Source: Lasiosphaeria ovina
Lineage: Eukaryota; Ascomycota; Sordariomycetes; Sordariales; Lasiosphaeriaceae
NCBI GenBank assembly: GCA_033439765.1
Contig: JAULSN010000001.1
Location: 5,208,001 to 5,272,000 of the forward strand
Reading direction: 5' to 3'
Length of the DNA: 64,000 nt
The translations under genes were made by a program, and so were the position numbers. The notes below the pieces were generated by a model. That model was not told where the DNA came from, made no database searches, and worked only from the letters and a program-made list of their open reading frames with translations. Shown here in pieces: positions 44,750-57,662 of this stretch (the stretch's first letter is position 1; the number at the start of each line of letters is the position of its first letter).

Positions 44750-45379
44750 TTATCTATAAATTTGGTCCGCCCCCGAACTTATCCAGGAGGAACCCATCCT
44801 TATTCTTGAGGTGGCCCCTCCACCCCTTCTCTTCGTAGGGGTTGTATAGGTTGTTTGGATCCCTCGGAGGTGGGTCTGGGTTCGTACATGCATGTATTTC
44901 GAGTCCCCGGACGCCTCCCCTAGAGAACCCGGGTCATCTCTGTCAGTAGCCGGCCGGGGAGAATGAATGGTGAGGTGCAAAAGCAGGGGAACGGGAACGG
45001 GAACGGGAACGGGAACATGGACCAACATATCAACTCCAACACTCTCGCACTTCACGTCTGTGCACATCTTGATCTCTGGTGCGAGAACTTTGCGCCTGGA
45101 GGAGAGAAGAGAGAGTCAGATTTGCCCCCTCTTTCTCGATGCCCGTTTCTTTCTAGGAGGGGAGCCGACTCACCGGCACAGGCAAGTCCACTCGTCTGGG
45201 TTGGCACAGCCAGCCGCCCGGTAATTTTTATCAAGACAATGGCTCACGCAATCAGGTAATGGCCATCCTTCGGCCGTCGTGGCTGTCTCGCGCTTGTCAA
45301 GTGTGTTGGGCGGTGCCGGCGCCGGCGCGGCGACTACGCCGGCAACCAGACACCAGCAGATGCTGGCGGAGAGCTTCAT
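44750..45379 (-). CDS. CFEM-like small secreted cysteine-rich protein, 3' end uncertain
   Basis: Exon 1, 45379-45174, encodes a signal peptide (MKLSASICWCLVAGVVAAPA) and a dibasic LDKR site suitable for Kex2 cleavage. A CFEM-type cysteine pattern follows: PDCVSHC, then nine residues to Cys, then ANPDEWTCLC. A 78-nt intron (GTGAGT...CCAG, branch CTGAC) joins exon 2 at 45095, which adds MCTDVKC with the spacing CFEM expects for cysteines 6 and 7. CFEM proteins usually have eight cysteines and serve as surface haem-binding, adhesion or effector proteins. The eighth is absent: exon 2 runs into a Val-Pro repeat from a GGGAAC hexanucleotide array and stays open to a stop at 44750 with unremarkable sequence. 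Either a further unseen splice exists or the 3' end has decayed. Confidence 0.65.
44987..45016. repeat. (GGGAAC) hexanucleotide repeat, five units
   Basis: Five tandem units. Read on the minus strand in the CFEM-like frame they encode Val-Pro repeats, starting about 14 codons after the seventh cysteine. Confidence 0.9.
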
Positions 45380-48300
45380 GGCAGCCGTGACTTGCTGCTG
45401 GTTGTGGTGATTGGGGGAACGGCTGTGAACCCAGGATCACAGGAAGTGGTGAAAAAGAAAGAATCCCTGGAGACAGAACATCGACTGGGCCAGACTTGGT
45501 AGGCACAGAAATACGCGTGGTCCTTTATAGCTGATGATTAGATTAAGACTCTCGGTGTGCACAATTCCCGAGGGCCAGACCCGGACGGGGATTTGGTTTT
45601 GTCGTCCCGGCTTTTCTATCTCTTTATGTACAAAGATTTAAATGAAGGGTAACTTTTCCTATGCTCTCATGTTTCCATAAAGAACACTTGGCCACAACAA
45701 GAGCACTCAAAAGACGTGACTAACAAACCTCGGGCCAGCTTTTGCTCTAGTCTTCCCCGAAAGACTCCCCGATTGGTTATATCAAAAGTTAACTCGAAGT
45801 GGGCCAACAATATGCCTTTCCTGGGTCAATGACATGTTGACCCGTGAAGCTGATTAGCTTTGTAGGTTTGATGTACCGTGGCTGACTTTGTTGGACTGGG
45901 TAAGGGGGTGAGAAGAGGGGACACGGGCTGTTGGATGGGTTGGCGACTTCCCACGTTGCCTGTTGCATCCCATTCCATGTATGTTTTACATTTGTTGGCT
46001 GCGGTTATCTCTTTCTCGCACTTCACCAGGCGTCTGTTTCTTATCCCGAGGATGGTATGGTCTCGTAGTCTCTACCATGTGATAACCAGGGACATGATGA
46101 ACCTTTCGTTCTCCCAAGACCGAGAGCCGAGAGGCCCGACAACCCGAAGGAGTCAACGTCAACCAAGTCATTGATCCTAGATGTCGGGTATGGCGTTGGA
46201 GACTTTTGATATCCCCGGATTTGCCACCTCTCAAAGGTGAAAGTCCAACAACATGCGCCATCACATGAATAGCTCGGGACCATGCAACAACACTCAAGAC
46301 ACGACAAGCACTCCAATCATATGGAGGTTAATCTCCCTTGTATTTTGACTCCCAGCCTCGGAGAGACAGACTGTTGACAACAACAGCACAAGGTTCACCC
46401 GAGGCTTCCATGGCTCACGTCGGCATTGAAATGGAGATTCGATGCGGAGGGAAAATATCAACCCTGGCCCCACTATGGACGACATGAGAATCAGAGGCCA
46501 ATGCAAACTGGATCTAATTATGGTTTCCATGTCAAGGCCGAAAGTCTTGTCTTGTTCGAAATGGAGGGCCTTCGCCAGCTATTGCAAACCCACCTTTCGG
46601 ATGTCCGCGAATTGACGGACTGACAGACCTGTTGTCGTTCGTTGACAGACCAAAATAGACCCCCTACAACCACCTCGTATAATATAGGGGGGTGTATGAT
46701 AGCGCAAAGCACCTGCCGCACCCCAAGACCAAATTCATGCGCGCATGCTCGGCACGTAAGGTAAGGTAGGTAAGGTAGCCAAGTCAGCCATCTTGCATCT
46801 CGCATCGTGCGTGGGGTAAGCAATACTGCAGACATGACATTATTGCGTAATATGTGATGGATCCGTGTGTTCGGTGGCAGTCGTCCCCATGAACCAGCCC
46901 ATGGATGCATCCAAGAACACGAACTCGACTCGACGACGCCAAGGGGCGGGTAAACGAAGTTGGTAACGAGAGCGCGCGCGCAACTTGCGCCGGCTTCCAT
47001 TTGGCGAACCCCCCGCACTCACCCCCCAATTGCTCAAAAGTGGGCCACAGAACGAGGTGGTGGTCCAGACCGCAGACGAGCCTGCCATCCACCATGCATC
47101 CTCCGAAATTTTTAAGGTTAACGGCGGATCCGTCATGTCAGCCCCCTGGAGAGGGCAGCCTTCCCAGGGGCCCTCTGATCGGCGACGCACGGCCGCCGGC
47201 GGGCCGCCGGTCGCCAAGCCAGGCTTCTCGCATCGCGCCACCGGCGGCTGAATAACCAACGACGCGTTACTGCGTAAATCGCTGCGCCCCGCGTCTCGAT
47301 GTCCGTCTGCGGTTGGCTATCGTACCTGCCTAGAAAGTCAGATAGTTCTACCTGATCTGAGAACTTAGGAGCAAGTCTTGGTAAAGTGGACAACTCCGAG
47401 GATGAGATAAGGGGGTAGATTATCCGTATCGGCATCGAAAGTCAGGTAGTAAAATTGGGCAAAAGCTATGGCCACAGCGTTGCACTCGGGCAGGAGGTGA
47501 GACGTGGGAGGCGTCCGTCGTGTGGTGGGTGGGTGGCTGCCTGCCTGATTGAGATAGTGTTGTGGGCAGGCAGTGATCTGGAACAAATCTCATCTTTCCT
47601 CGATCTCAGATAGAGTTTGGGAGATAGTGTGAATGCAGGGCCGCAGGCAGACCTTCCTACCACCTACCTATTGGTGTGCATTTGGGATATCCGAATGAAG
47701 ACAGTCCATTGTATAGCTGATGAGTCCCATTTGGGCAGGTGTGAATCGACTCCATGAGATGATGGAAGGAACTACCTAAACTTGTGGCACTACACCGATT
47801 GTGCCTGCCGCTCAAGGCCCCCCTCCCCAGGGGCCAACGCGCCCTAGGCTTGCCGAGCTCCGAGAGATGGGGCTTGCCGCCTTATTCACTGCCAGTGCTC
47901 TCCATCTTTTATTTCGGATTTTTGTTGCTTGCAATTTTACGTGATCGTTGAATCGGCGATACCACTTTTACGTCGTTTCTCGCTCCTACGCTCATCCGTA
48001 TCCTGTCCACCTGGCAGAAAAGGGGGAGGGGAAACAGCCGCCCACCGCAATCCCAGCCCATCATTTCCCGCAATCGCACCGGCACCCGTATCTGCCATTT
48101 TCATTTGTCCATACTCGGTACGGGAGAGTCAACTATGTACAACAAGAAAACCAAGCAAGCAATGTTGCCGGACAGATTACCGCCAGGCCAAGCCAACCAC
48201 TTACCACAGTGCGGCTCAACATGTAGCTTGGCCTTGCCAGCTCCCTTGCCCTGGGGGGGGTCTTCCATTTTCGGCAACGACACGGAAGATGCCACCAGGC

Positions 48301-51300
48301 GTCAATGGGCGCCAGACCCTTCCCGGAAACCATGCCATCCCGGTCCCTGCTGCAGCCGACGATGAATCCCTCCCTATCCCCGACAGCTTGCAGCGCAATA
48401 TTGGCGGTTCCATTCCGCTTTGGGACAGAGAATCTCGGTATTCCCCAGCCTGTCGCAAATGTAAATTAGATTCTCTGCTGCTGCACGCCCACAGGCTTCC
48501 CGGGTCCGTGACATGCTGGCCCGTCTGGCGTTGTGGCTTGCGGGACTGTGCTTGAGCCCGGCCTCCTTGACCCCCTTCCCCAGCGCCGCCCGTCGATCTA
48601 ATTACGCCGGCCTCCTTATAGGGAGCAACGCAGATTTTTGTGGCGCTGCTTCGTCCCTGGGGTTGAAGCCTCATCCGGCATTGGGCACGAGGCGAATCTG
48701 GGGCCGCCCTCGCTTTGGCGAGACTGGTCCGTTGGACGGTGGGGCTGCGCATTATTCCTTACCATGGAGTATTCCTTCACCTTCAATGTTCGACGTCCGC
48801 ATACCTGCCGACGGCCGCTGACCGTCGGGACGGGACGTGCAGCTGGGCACATGAAGAGTCGAGTCCTCGGCCGCCTCCCGTTTCGGTGCTGAGGAACAGA
48901 ATCCCAGTCAGGCTTGAGAATAGCAAAAGAGATGCCCACTTAACTGTGTTTGTTTCACCTCGTTCCCAGATCCAAACGCGCCGGTAGAATAATAAGCAGA
49001 ATGCGGCGGCACAAATCGTACAGATTGCCGCGCCGCCCACACCGGATGCCGCGACGGAGCGCAGCTTCACGCAATGGGCCCATGTCGATGCGTCGGAACC
49101 CGTGCTGAGCGCTAATCTTCCCCAGGCTGCCACGAGAATGCCTCAGTTTTGGGCGTGCAGCTAGTCGGCCAAGATCCGGTACGAGAACAAAGGTACCTCG
49201 TACAAACAGATCAACTACGAGTAAACAGTCGTTCCCGTAACAATTACTCCTTTGGACTGCTCGAGTCCTTTCTGGAGTCGGAACAAGCTTTGACAATTCA
49301 TTTCAATCAATGCTAGATTTCGGTAGCTTGCTCTTTTCCGACATTGCGAGTGAGCCTGTGAGGTATGTAATTACTGTTAATACATACATATAAATTGAGC
49401 TGGCTGTCAGCGGACAGATTTGTTTCCCCACAGTCAACACCGTGCACTTATTGAGTACTGCACGACGTTTCTGACTTGATGTCCAACAGAAATACCAACT
49501 CGAGCATTGCAGCTGTCGTCGTAATTTGTCCAGAGAAATATCCATTTGAACTAGCGTGAAAGATGCTTATTACCAACGGGCACACTGATCTGGGTTGATC
49601 GCCTCTTGAACAGCAAGTCATGACAACTAACCAGCAAGAGAGACTGTCGCTAACTTACAAGGCCTCTCAGAAATCTCAAGACCCTGAAATAAACACAAAA
49701 GCTTGGCAGTATTATCGCATTTACCTTAACCTATTTCCATGTCAAGCTTTTGAAGTCGGTCATGGAAGGATATACCGAGCTTGGCCATCGTTGACAGCCA
49801 TGACATTACTATGTAATCGACCACTTAGCACGTGAAGCTCAAACATATCATGAGATGATAAGACACTCTGATAATGGCCGGGGTTCAGAACCGTGTGGGC
49901 AATTAACCTTTTTGACGCCATGCATTCTGGATCGGCGCCATGGGGCGCACCTAAACCAGAAGGCTTCTGGGATATCATCAAAAATAACTCTAGCACGAGC
50001 CTTTTCGTGCCGTGGAATCAACTCTTCGGTGCATCCTGTCCTGCAGTGCGAGTCTGCTGCGTAGGGGTAGCATCGCTGCCACTCGAAATGTAGCTGGCCC
50101 CCGCCCCTGGAACCTCCCTCGAGTGCCATGGGAAGATGGAATGGGATCAATCATTCCTCAGCCAGACCTCTTTACGCGCGCACCAATGGCATTTGGCGTC
50201 TATGCGAAGAGGAGTCTCAAGCTTCAAACCCGTCCATTGTCTACCTTACTCACGCAGAATCCCGAATGACAAGGCAATTCCGCACTGCATACAAAGTAGA
50301 CAATTCAAGATGCGGTGTCACAGTCTCGACGGCTGGGTTGGTGACAGCTGTGCACTAAATACGAAGTATGGATTTTGTATTTACCGACTCACTGATTTAC
50401 TTCGTGGGGATCACCAAAAAGAACATCGAATTAGTCGTTTCCGTCAAGACTGGTCGAATTTTGCTCCGAGAAAATCGGTTCCTAAATACCCTTTCCTTGA
50501 AGTTGGTTGGTCCTTGGGTCTCATTCTCGTCAAAAATTCCCGAATGGAGGAAAGACTCGTTTTCTTGGCCCCCATGCATCCCTGTCCCGTTTTCAGCAGC
50601 CCACCTTGCAAAAGCATGCCTTGAAAGCCAGGCAAACACATCTTCCGTTTTCGACTCTACACGTAGTCCTCGCCTTCACCCAGTTCGATTCGACAAACGA
50701 ATAACACAAGTAAGTCGCTTGATAAGAGAGTTTCAATGACTTTCAGTCTGATACAAAACACCCAAATGGCGGGCTTGCCGAGCAGCGTCCCGGCCCCCTT
50801 TGCTCTCACATGTCCGAGAACTCTCTCAAAGCTGCGACCATACTGTTGGAAGACCAGACTATATTTCTAGACAGGCAATAACGGCCTCTGACCCGATTCG
50901 GACGAGGGCGAACTACTCGTCCGAAGCTGTACTCTGCAAGGAGAAGTGTGCAAACACTTATAGTCGCTTTCGATATGCTTTGACAACTGCAGCTCTCTGG
51001 AGACTGAGTGGGGAAAGACGGACGAAGATATCAGCTGGTGCTACGCTGACACCCGTTCAATTAATGGCAACCTCAGGCGCGTCGAAAAGTCGCGGAGATG
51101 CTCATCGACATCAAAACTCCCTCTGGCACCTGTACCGGAATGTAGGCGACCAAATCTTGTACCCTGGACGGAGTTTCTCTCCTTTCGTCGTTTTGCATTG
51201 TAGGGTTGCTCGTGTGCTGGGAGTTGAGGGCAAGCAAAGTCACTTGCTGGGCCGTATCGAGTTAATCCCGTGCAGCTTGCAGAGGAACTAGTGGCACGCA

Positions 51301-54300
51301 ACTTGCCGGTCGACTGGATGACCAAGGGATGGGCAAGTGCAAGACGTGCCCGAAGGCTAGCCGGGATGGCCCATGAACAAATCCTGCTCCATCACTGGCC
51401 GACGGTTAACCTTGTCAGAGTTGTTGCGAACACCTCCTGCAATCAAAAGCCCGGACTTCAGCTGAGTGCTTGCATGCACGTCTGCGAAACGAGACCGGCC
51501 ATGGTCATCACCATGACAAAGGACCTAGAGGGCCCCAAACGGCAAGCCCGCGCTCCCTCCTTCCAGATTCCTCAGGACCGGACGAGAAATAAGAAAACAA
51601 GGAGGGACGGCGGGCGGGGAGGAGGGGTGCCCCTCATAGTTGCGTAATTACGGCTGGACCAACTTCTGAGCACTCGAGGCCTAGAAACGCTTGGCCATGG
51701 TTGGAGAAGGGCGTCCGACAACGAAACGAGTTGGTGGGAATTCGACATTGGAAATATTCCGTATTATTACGAGCAACTTACGGTCTGGTTCTTCAACAAT
51801 CTGGCCGAGAGGCGCTCTTGTTTAAAACCCAGACTCAGTTCCTCGGGGCGACAGCTCCATTGCGGATCATCTACTACCTCACCTTTCCTTCATGAGGCGG
51901 ACGGGAGGCGCAAAGGCGCCACAACTGTGGGCGGGCCAAGGCTGCATCAACGTGTTACGGGAGGGTGACACCTCTGGTGTTCCGTACCAATGCCACGGAC
52001 TGAAGATTGTGCAAAAACCTCGGGGCATTTAACAAGATGATGACGGCGAGACATTGCATAGTATCAGAAAATTCCCTCTGGCAATGTCTCGGCCTGAGCC
52101 ACGCACCTCGGGAAACGAGATGGGACTATCAGGAGAGAGTTCCGAGCAACAGACCACGTGCAACAACGCAATACGGGAGGAATACAGAGTACTGAGTATG
52201 AAATGGGGAATAGACTACGGAGCATCGACAGACCCATGATGAGGCCAAGAGACCCCATCTCCTTTTGGCCAGTCCGTCCCGGCACAAAAAGCATCCATGC
52301 AAAGCAGACAATCCCGCGACACCGGAATGAGCCTAGTCCAAATCGAGCTGAGAGAGGGGGGCTCGACAAGCAAGGATAGGGAGACACCGGTGACCGGGGC
52401 CCTCTGACGGGGCTAGGCTTGGGACTTACCGGGGTACATGCATATCCCAGAGCGTCCCTGCCCCGTAACAATGTCAGCACTGCGCGGGCTGTCAGCAACG
52501 TCGTTAACAGGTCAATTTTTTCTACCGTGTACTCCTGAACCGTAGGTCCTGGAGAAAAGCATCAAGGAGGCTCACGCTGTCCTGTGCGGTGCTGCTTCTT
52601 CGACCGCCGCTAAGTACGGTGCTGTACACGTACAGTGCTTCCAGATGGCATTTGCTATGACAGGGGCTTGCGGGAACCGCCAGCCCGCTCCTTCTCGTCC
52701 CTCCCTAGTGGCGTTTTTTAGCAAACGGGTATGCACTCAGGAGTCAGCAGTCCCATCATTCAGGCCTGGCCCTCCGGGCAGGCTGAATTGAGTTCAGACC
52801 CAAGTGGACCCAGGGCGTCCGCGCTGCGGAGCCTCGATCCCTGCTGCACATCATGCTTCGTTGATATTACACTACAACTGGCAGACTGTTCCGCGCCGAG
52901 TACTGTAAATATGTTCTAAGTATGGGGAAGCAAGCGCGACTTGTCAACTTGCTCCCTTCATATGCAATCCAAAGCTCGGCTACGGAGCGCGACCCAACAG
53001 CCCAGCTGTTGCTATTTGGTAAACTCTATCGGTAACGACAGACACAAGTATAGCAGCAGCTCACGTTCGTGTGTTACAGCAGCGATATCTGAAAGTCAAT
53101 AAAACATTGGATCACACCCACATGTTGATAATACCCCCCCACCTCTGGTTCCCCCCGGGACGCATCCCGGAAACTTGGTGCATGTGAGCGTGGGAGAGCG
53201 AGCAGGGGTTCTTTCTTCCTCTGGTGCATTTCCCTCTCCTCACTCGCCTCGCGGGGCGCGGAGAAGGGCAACCTCCATCCCTGGGATCTTGCTTCTCTTT
53301 ATTACACTACTATAACGAGGTGCGCGAGATTATAGGTTCTGCCACGTACCGAAGCATCTTCCTAATGCCCATTCTACTTGTAAAGCAGAGTACGGATAGA
53401 CGGCCGCCAGGTGTGATCAACAAACTTGGACTAAATCTCGGACAGCGGAATCCCACTACTCGCTTCCCCTCCCGCCCACGGAATATTCATAGCTTCAGTC
53501 AAATTCGAGTTAGGTCAGGTACCTAGTTAAGTTTCTTGTCTGGCGTCGAAAGAGGGACTGCCGTCAGTGGATGCCAGTTTCGTAGCGGACTTTGCCGGAT
53601 CTGGGCTGCCTGAGTGCGTATGAGCTTTGGCACACTCTCTCAGATTCCTTAGTACCTTGGTACATGCCTTCTGCTCCGTTCTGCACCCCTCCCTCCCCTG
53701 CGCGGGAATTGGTCAGGCCCTGCGCCAGATTCACTACGACGGGTCTCCGACTGCCCTCGCACAGTACAGGACTGGGTAGGTAGAGTAGGAGGTACCTACG
53801 CCACTCCCACCGTCCAGGGACGGTGCCGCAGGAAAGCCTCAGCCTGGTTGCGCTCCCCCGTCCATATTCCCTGCTTGAGTTTGTGTGTGCGGGCATGCAC
53901 GGCGTGCTCCCCAGATCTGCGAAAATCACGAGTACTATCCCATACATAGCAAGAAGGGGGGGGAGGAGGGGACTGAGGACTTGGGGTTTCTGTATCCCTA
54001 TTCCTTGGCGCGCTGCAGTCTCTTCCCAAACCCTCTGCCCGGTCTGCCTGCCGCCTGCCTCGCCAGACAGAGAAGAGGACACGGACGGAAAGACAAACGG
54101 CGAGACGGAAAGAAAGAAAAGTGGTCGTGCACTTGCCTCGTTGTTGCTGTTGCCGTTGCTCGCTCGCCCTTGCCGCGCCGTCTGCCTGCCTGCCGTCACA
54201 GAGTTCGAGTTCCTTTGGAGAGGCGGAAGGCGTGACTGTCTGTCTGCTGGTTAGTCGTTCCTGCCCTGGCTGGCTGGCGGTGTGGTTGAAAGCATCGCGG

Positions 54301-55559
54301 CTTCCTCCAATTCCAGGGCCGACCCGACTGACTGGACTGGACCATACATCCTTGAATCTTGTGGTGCAGTCCAGGTGTCTTTCCCGGGGTGTCTGTCTGC
54401 CGTCATCAAGGCGTGCGCTCCAAAACATATACACACACACATCAGGTAGCGGCGCTGTCTCGAAGAAAGAGTATTTTGTATAGCTTCACTCCAGTACGGC
54501 AGCGGCGCATCATCATCATCATCACCAAAATTCGGGCCCCCGAAATTTTGCAAGCCAGATCCGAGCGTCCAGGAGAGAAGTCGAGAGTCGAGGGCGAGGG
54601 CAAGCAGAAAAGTGAGCCAGGCCAGCCAGTGAGTGCCAAAGTGGGTGGCTCCCTCACGGCGCGCAGCCTCCAACAGCAACCCTTGACGCGAACCGGTGGT
54701 CTTCCAGCCCACGCGCTAGACCTGGCTGGCTGATCCCAAATCAAAGCCGTCCGTCAAGTACACACACACAAAGCGCGCGAGGCACAATCACAAGTACTTG
54801 CCGTATTGTACGTACTACATACAGTACCGGCCAGCCAGCCCAGCACTTTTGTTTCGCTTGGTTCGTTCGACGGGAGACAAGACGCCTGCTCTGCTCTGCT
54901 CTGCTCTCTCCAGTCTCCAGTCTCTTGTCTCAGACGAGCAACAGCCAGCCAAGCCAACCAGCCCAGCAAAGCCAGCCAGCTGCCAGCAAGCGTGCTTTTC
55001 TTATTCCTCACACACCCTACCTGACCCAAGACAAGGGCCCCGGCACCCGAGCTTCCAATAATTGGGACGCCCCAACATATAATTCGAGAGACGCCATCAT
55101 TGATCGACCTCCATACATTAGAGTACCAGGAAACCCACAAACTCAAAAAAACGCCCCTCCCGCCGCTGCCTTAACTCAAGGTTAAGATTCGCTTGACTGC
55201 ACTCTAGAACGGCTCCTGATCGCTGGCCTAGCCCGTGTCTTTTCTGTTCTTACTTAAACTCTTGGCTTGAGCCCCGGGCTGGAGAGAGAACCTTGGTGTC
55301 GAGAAATCATAGTGCCCGAGAGTCAAGCATACCGAGAAAAGCAAGCATCCTTGGTCCAGGGGAACATCACCAAATCGCCCGTCCATGAGCTTTCGTCTTA
55401 GCCTGCTTTCCAGAACCAGGCCAGAGCAGCCCGAACGGAGTCTCGACAAAGCCCCCGCCCCGCGCGCCCAGCTCCGTCGCCGCCATTGGTGTCGTGGAGG
55501 AGCTCCAACGACTGACGAGCTTGAAACCTCGAGAGAAGGCACAAGTCCCTCGAAGAACT
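45380..55559. other. 10-kb region without a supportable gene
   Basis: It starts with the CFEM-like promoter and ends with the promoter and leader of the zinc-finger gene. Open frames up to about 214 codons exist on both strands, but none shows a domain, a sensible start with splice continuation, or the codon character of nearby genes. No transposase, reverse transcriptase or terminal repeats were recognised. The last 1.5 kb is rich in CCAGCC and CTCTG repeats. CCCCT/AGGGG pentamers, the stress-element core, occur at 53686, 53695 and 53967. Confidence 0.5.
45523..45529 (-). promoter_or_regulatory. TATA box of the CFEM-like gene
   Basis: TATAAAG on the minus strand, 144 bp upstream of the ATG at 45379, a normal spacing for a regulated fungal gene. 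Confidence 0.5.
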
Positions 55560-57120
55560 ATGGAAACCTCGAGTTTTGCATCTCGGAGGCCGGCCACGAC
55601 GAGTCTGCCTCACTTCTCGTTACCTCCTCCGGAAATACCAAGTACGCGATACCCTAACCATGCTTCTACAATCATGACCAGCCCGCGTGACAACAGTGTT
55701 GGGGATCGGAAGGCATCATCTCTGCCAACCACTATCCCTCCGGCGTGGTCTCTGACCTCGCCCTCCCAAGCTCCCCCTTTCTCCCAGCCTGTCTCTTCAG
55801 CAACCCAAAGCACCCGTATTCTGACACCCTCCTCAGGGGCAGCGTCCGACGGATTAAGCCCTTCCCCAGGCGTAAACAGCACCAGCTCGCAGTCTTCACA
55901 GCCTGGCGGCTCGTCCTTGTATTATAGTAATCTGCCGTGGACGTCGCCAGCAAGCTCGGCTCAGCAACAGCATACGGGGGCCTATACATACCAAAACAGC
56001 AGCAGCAACAACAGCGGGCCCTATGGCTCCCAACGCCTCTTCTCCGGTTCCCCGATGCAGCCGCACTTTTCCGCCCGCTCTTCCACCGCGAACGGGGACA
56101 GCCTTCCTGCCCCTCCATCCTACCAGGACCAGCCGCCCTTCCCGACCCAAATCGGTTCTGGAGGCGGCGGCGGTGGCGGTGGCGGCGGAGGAGGCGGCAG
56201 TCTAGGGTCCTCGCTAACAACTCAGTCGGGATCTCAACAGTCGGTTCTTGCCCAACCCGCCATCGGTGCGCAAAATTCGACGGGCACACAGCCACAAGCG
56301 TCAGGCCAGACGGCGTCTGGAGCCCCCCCTCCTCAGGATGGGGGTGGGTACAGGCAGCCGCAGCCGCATACGCCAAACTACTATACCCCATTATCAACAC
56401 CACAGCAGTCCTCGTTTTCGTCGTTTCCAGGGCCGCAGCCGCAGCAATCACCCACCGCTCCTTCGCCCACAACGACTTCTGGCGTTGTCCCGCGTGGACT
56501 GGTATCGCTTTCAGGAAGTTCCATGGCCCGTCCGATCGGGTATGGGGGGGCTCGGGGCCACCCCATGCAGCCAGGGGCTTCATACGCAACATATGGTCAG
56601 ATACAGGCACCCGTTCTCAGCAACGTACACCACCCTGGAGCTCCGCTGTCCGTGGTTGGCGGGATGGGCATGCAAGGTTATGGCAATCATCATCATCATC
56701 CGGGTCTGCCTCAGCACCACATGTATGTTCCCCATGGCAGCGGCGGACCGACAAGCCAGGAGCGCCCCTTCAAATGCGACCAGTGTCCGCAGAGTTTCAA
56801 CAGAAATCACGACCTGAAGAGGCACAAGAGGATACATCTGGCCGTCAAGCCGTTTCCGTGCGATCACTGCGAGAAGAGCTTTTCTCGGAAGGATGCCCTG
56901 AAGGTGAGTGAAACCCAAGAACAACAATCCCCCCGCCTGCGAGATTTGCTGATTTTTTTGGTTGTTTTAGCGTCACAAGCTTGTCAAGGGCTGCGGCGGC
57001 AAAGACTCGCGCGAATCACGAGACGGCACATCAGGGGGAAACGATGCCTCACCCATTGATAGGAGCGACGCAGTAAGCGACGATAACGACAGCGGCAGCC
57101 CCGACATTAAAAAGGAGTGA
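55560..57120 (+). CDS. C2H2 zinc-finger transcription factor, Seb1/Msn2-like
   Basis: A nuclear DNA-binding regulator of 497 residues. Exons 55560-56903 and 56971-57120 flank a 67-nt intron (GTGAGT...TTAG). The N-terminal 400 residues are disordered and rich in Ser, Pro, Gln and Gly, with a run of about 13 Gly near 202-215 and a short His run near 380. Two fingers follow at about 403-458: RPFKCDQCPQSFNRNHDLKR then HKRIHLAVKPFPCDHCEKSF and SRKDALK, continued in exon 2 as RHKLVKGC. The second finger is C2HC and is split by the intron just before its His. This pairing matches, from memory, the fungal Seb1/SebA group, which binds AGGGG stress elements and acts in osmotic and oxidative stress. The acidic C-terminus ends SPDIKKE. 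I chose the ATG at 55560; the frame is open upstream without an ATG. Confidence 0.85.
56158..56196 (+). repeat. GGC/GGA-rich tract coding for polyglycine
   Basis: An imperfect GGC/GGA/GGT codon run inside the zinc-finger gene encodes about 13 consecutive glycines in the disordered N-terminal half. Confidence 0.8.
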
Positions 57121-57643
57121 GAGCACCAATTCTACGTCGTGAGTCTTAGGATACAGACTTCCTAGGACACAGACTGTCAGTCAATGGCAGGCTTTAAAAG
57201 ATCAAAGTCACGACAGAGAATCGGGGATCAGTGACCGTTTTCTCCTCCTCCCCCCTATTCTGGATCCACTTTTATTACAGGCAGGACACGATCCACCTGC
57301 TCATTGTCGGGGAGCGTACGTATGATTCGAGCCTGCTTGGCTGAGCTGGCAAGCATACAAGCAAGGACTGCTAGATGTATGTCGTGCTTCGGAAGCGCCA
57401 TACAATAGGTTGTCGAGGGGAACGAAGTGGTAGCTAATTTGTATAGCCATTCAGTCAAGCAGGCACGACGAGAAAGTGCGCGGGCACTCGAAAGATCTCG
57501 TTGCATTTTCGAGTCGCGGGGGAAAAAATCAGGAACATAACTTGGCTGCATTTTCGAGGCTGGGTGGTTGCGTCTGTGTGCGGAAACAGTTACTCGGGTG
57601 GCCCGTCATCTGGGCGTCGCTCACGACACACGCACACAAACGC

Positions 57644-57662
57644 AGAGAGAGAGAGAGAGAGA
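57644..57662. repeat. (GA)n dinucleotide repeat
   Basis: A 19-bp AG/GA run in intergenic DNA after CACACA-rich sequence. Confidence 0.8.

Noticed and set aside
48216..48752. 178-codon minus-strand frame
   Set aside because: No motif, and competing frames of similar length overlap on the other strand, as expected by chance.
50136..50739. Overlapping plus frames of 162 and 123 codons
   Set aside because: Neither has a recognisable domain; both look random and no splice partner was found.
53564..54440. Minus-strand frames of 211 and 214 codons before the zinc-finger gene
   Set aside because: Low-complexity sequence without domain or splice continuation; probably promoter and leader DNA.
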